From Ascoidea rubescens DSM 1968 (lineage: Eukaryota; Ascomycota; Saccharomycetes; Ascoideales; Ascoideaceae): a stretch of 64,000 bases of DNA. The position numbers were made by a program, and so were the translations under genes. Below the pieces are notes generated by a model, which worked only from the letters and a program-made list of their open reading frames with translations, did not search any database and was not told the origin of the DNA. The DNA is taken from the NCBI RefSeq assembly GCF_001661345.1, contig NW_017962920.1:667524-731523 (forward strand). The letters are read 5' to 3'. Shown piece after piece: positions 60,781 to 64,000 of the stretch (positions within the stretch are counted from its first letter, which is position 1; each line of letters opens with the position of its first letter).

Positions 60781-61316
60781 CACTCAGAGCCTCCTGGATG
60801 CCTACCTTCTGTCTTTCGGTTTCTGTCACCGGTCTGCTCCACTGACGGCCTGGGAGGTAATCCAGATTATTTAAAAAATGAGTTGCCATTGTCGTAGCAA
60901 CTCAATGGTAATATATTAAAGTTGGGAAGGCTATAAAGAACAAAACTGTATAACAGCTCTGCACCCCTCTTTCTAAAGAACCGGGGCCGATCACAACAAT
61001 TGACCAAGTCCTACCGGCGTCAGCCACAGAGTGCTCAAATGTTGAGATTCGCAAGGCGCCGAACAGTTTCTCCTAACGCGGCAACCAGTTTTCAGCACAT
61101 GGGGTAAATTTAGTCAAGCATTTTAGACAATATTCTAACCTTCATTTGGATTGGCCAATCGGTTACAAGGTGGGAGTGCAAATCTTGGTCTTCAAAATTT
61201 TGGTTATAGGGGAAGTGGAGCGAGTTTGATTCCCAACCACGGCTTTCCGTCAAAGCACATTCTGTAGTAGAGTCGAAATGTGGATTGAAAATTGATGGCT
61301 GTGCGTTACACCAGCA
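60781..61316 (-). mobile_element. LTR unit B, Ty1/copia type (fossil)
   Basis: Matches unit A along its length at very roughly 60-65% by eye, in the same orientation. It shares the CTGTCACCGGT core, AATATATTAA, a C-rich stretch around 60970 and the tRNA-like 3' part (plus sense). If it pairs with unit A as 5' LTR, the minus element spans 52.2-61.3 kb including the nested copy. The divergence between them then means great age. Confidence 0.65.
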
Positions 61317-61344
61317 AAGCTCTTTCAACCCTTTCAGCCGTCGT

Positions 61345-61755
61345 AACAAAGCCGTCGATGTATATTAAGAAAGTCCGATATATCATAGAGAAAGCCCGAA
61401 AAGACATCGCTACCCCTTTTTCCGAGGAACTTGAATAGGTCACACATGGACAAAAGAAGAAACCCGTGCGGACATTGAGAGTGAGAATGTTGAGATCCGC
61501 GAGGATCACAACAGCCCTCCTCAACCCAGTAACCAAACCGCTGACAAAGGAGTCAATATAGTCGAACATTGCAGTGAACAATCAAACGACCGATTGCGTT
61601 GGCCTAGTGGTTGCCAGGTGTGAGTGCAAAAGTTAGTTTCAAGCCATCTTCTCACGGGCGCTAAAGAATTAGCTTGAATGCCATCCATGGGCTTCCACAG
61701 CTAACTATATTAGGGTGGAAATGCATGTGGATTTGGAATCCTGGCTTTTGGGTTG
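61345..61755 (-). mobile_element. LTR unit C, partial (fossil)
   Basis: Aligns to the right-hand three-quarters of units A and B, from the ATATTAAG stretch through the tRNA-like part. The left quarter is missing where unit B begins next to it, so one unit seems to have cut into the other. It is the likely 3' LTR of the element to its right. Confidence 0.6.
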
Positions 61756-64000
61756 TACTTGGGAGACATTTCCCAGATTTCAACCAATCAGGTGTGGGAT
61801 TCTGCTTTGCTCTTCGCCTCATGAACGTTATCAGACCAGTTCGCTAGTTGGCTTGTTCAGGATCACCCATTTCACGGATGCACGGTTCAGGCTACAATGA
61901 AGGAGTCCTTGAGATAATCAGAGGGTAACCAACGATGACTAGACTTGGGAATCAAAAGCAAAACAACTCAAATTCAAGAGCAAGTATTTTAGAAAACCAA
62001 TTTGATTATTTTGCTAAGGGAACGAATGCAGTGATACACTCAGGTTGTAACGGTTGAATAATCAATATTACTTCATTCAGAGATTGAAAGGAATAACGGG
62101 CATGTATCATTCTTAACTGGATATTAAGCAAACAAAAATAGTAGGATTGATTTAGAGCGGCTTTAAGAACAGAACCAACCTGCAAATAATTGAATCATTG
62201 AATCAATTTATTGAGGTATCATTACACTGGGGCCCGTAGCACCCACTCAAGACATCAAGAGCAGTACTTTTAGTTTCAACTCTTGCAAGTGTAAAAGCAA
62301 TTTCCAACAACCTTCTTGAAAAATGTTACTTGAATGAGACTTAGTTGAAGTATCTGTAATTTTAGGGATGGTTAGCCAAGTTGATAGGAGAATTGTGATC
62401 ACAATAAATAAAGTGGTTATGGACATTTCTACTAATTCATTAGATACCCTTCAGTAGGAGCACAACTTGTTTGAGTGCTTGACTGAATGAAATGGAATCA
62501 GCTTTACAAGTCAGCAAAGCCACTGAAGGCTGCTTTTGGAGTTCCAAAAGAACAGCGTTTTGCTTCATGAGGAGCACATAACCGACAACTAATTTTTGAT
62601 GTGGAAGGTGTCCAGTTCAACGAGTGTGGGAGTATCTACGTAGATCAACTGATGAAGCTGCTTTGTAATGACTAGTTAATCCGCTAGTGTTTAAATATGT
62701 GAACGCTTTCTTTTGCACATCATAAATGAATTTGTCTTGGTGCGACACACTATTAAATGAGTAACCCTGCACCAAATGCAGTTTGATGCCCTAAGCAACT
62801 TGCGGCAAAAAGTAACGAACAGACAATTGATTTGACAGATGATGAGTATTTCGGTTCAACGTCACAGCCGTCTATTTCAGGTAGCAGCTTGCATGAGCAA
62901 TTATCATTGGTGTAACCAGCAAATTAGACACATCGCTTTTAGTCTGTTGATCATTCTCTCTGCGCTAGGTTTTCGTAGGTGCCGAACACCCGTCATTTGG
63001 TTGAGCAATTTCAAAGCCAAGAGAAAGGTTTGGAAGTACTCTAAGGACGTCCATTTGGACCAATGATCTGAAATATGATTTTACCAGCTAGACGATTCGA
63101 TCTGATCGTTTGGCAATCAGATGGTTTTACACATATTGTTGGAGCATTCAGGGGTGTTTCGTCATTGAAAAATGAACCACACATTGTTCTGCTGAGACTA
63201 TTTGAAACTCAATAATTTGAGGAACTATAAGGTTTTTCGTTTTCTAACCAATACCAGATTGCTCCACACGAGGAATTGACTTCTGCAAGTTTTAATCATT
63301 CTGACGAAGCTCCGCATCAAAGAATGCAGATGGTGGATTCAAGATGATTTCATCGTTGATTTCACCATGAGGGATTGCAGTTGTCACATCTGTTTGATGA
63401 CCGTTTAATGACGTTGATGCCGCAACAGCAAGAAGAGCTTTAACTTCTTCATACATGATCACTGGGCCAAATGTTTTAGTATAGTCAATACGTTGAAGCA
63501 AAAAAAAATCTAGAGCAACTACTCTGGCTTTAGCAAAATCAGCAGCTTGTACTCACATGATTGAATACTCTCAAGGACAGCCAAGAAGTCATGTTAAAAA
63601 GGGAGAGTTAACCAACAAATATGTGTTGTGATCAACGATTGCCTGAAACTGTAGTTGAGGGGCCATTTGCGCATTGGTTCGGCGAAATTGGTGTAAATTA
63701 AATAGCGGCATTTAATGCAGCAGGGGTATATGTCAGAGAAGTCCTGTCTTTAATCGTATCTTTTCATTTATTTGTAAGACTTTTAGGAAGATTTTCAATG
63801 CGGTTATGTTTCCCTTGACAAACCTTTTTGGTTCCAGCAATTTGGTGATTATGATAATCAACACCGGTGTTAGCATCAGCACGTTCACCGTTTTTATCAG
63901 TCGATGGAATACCTTCAATTCAATCACATTCGTTGTCATTGAGATCATCTTTCATTTCATCATCTGTGCTGATGTCAAAATATTCATCATCCTTGGTGGA
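61756..64000 (-). mobile_element. Third Ty1/copia element remains, minus strand, runs off the window (fossil)
   Basis: The clearest coding trace is the N-terminal reverse transcriptase at 63292-63501 (around DYTKTFGPV and DVTTAI), homologous to the trace at 54.4 kb. The flank at 63.7-63.95 aligns with the integrase-RT spacer at 54.75-54.95. It is broken by many changes; old. The 5' part lies beyond the window. Confidence 0.75.

Overview
The window reads as nuclear DNA of a budding yeast (Saccharomycotina). Genes are mostly intron-poor and very A+T-rich, their proteins carry long Asn/Ser/Asp runs, and the recognisable products are yeast ones (Hsl7, Swe1, Syp1, Eng1, Rpn4, Get5, a Ynl208w-type glycine-zipper protein). 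The species cannot be named from the sequence. I could not tell whether CTG is read as Leu, Ser or Ala, because CTG is rare at conserved positions. One undetermined base at 3332 marks a draft assembly.

Layout. 1-521: 5' end of a secreted Ser-rich wall protein, cut by the window edge. 2584-2657: tRNA-Asn(GUU). 3074-5486: a small glycine-zipper protein and, divergently, a Rua1-type zinc protein. 5589-11782: a GNAT acetyltransferase and, divergently, the GH81 endoglucanase ENG1. 12396-15989: SAR1 (one intron), a 38-residue double-CxxC microprotein and the WKF-domain ribosome-biogenesis protein RBP95. 16541-28614: SYP1, HSL7 and SWE1. 31783-39154: a middle-homology-region regulator without a visible Zn2Cys6 cluster, and a Hal/Npr-group kinase. 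40846-52084: CAND1, ATE1, GET5 and RPN4. 52205-64000: no host gene, only old nested Ty1/copia-type retroelement remains.

Two functional groupings stand out. ENG1, SYP1, HSL7 and SWE1 all act at the bud neck, septum or morphogenesis checkpoint, and HSL7 and SWE1 (regulator and target) are direct convergent neighbours. CAND1, ATE1, GET5 and RPN4 are consecutive and all serve ubiquitin-proteasome or protein-quality pathways.

Many intergenic regions carry a short G+C-rich island, often with a CACGTG box, in otherwise A+T-rich DNA. The last 12 kb holds at least three copia-type copies in both orientations with three related LTR units. Clusters of this kind mark centromeres in some other yeasts, so this is a candidate centromere or other heterochromatic site.
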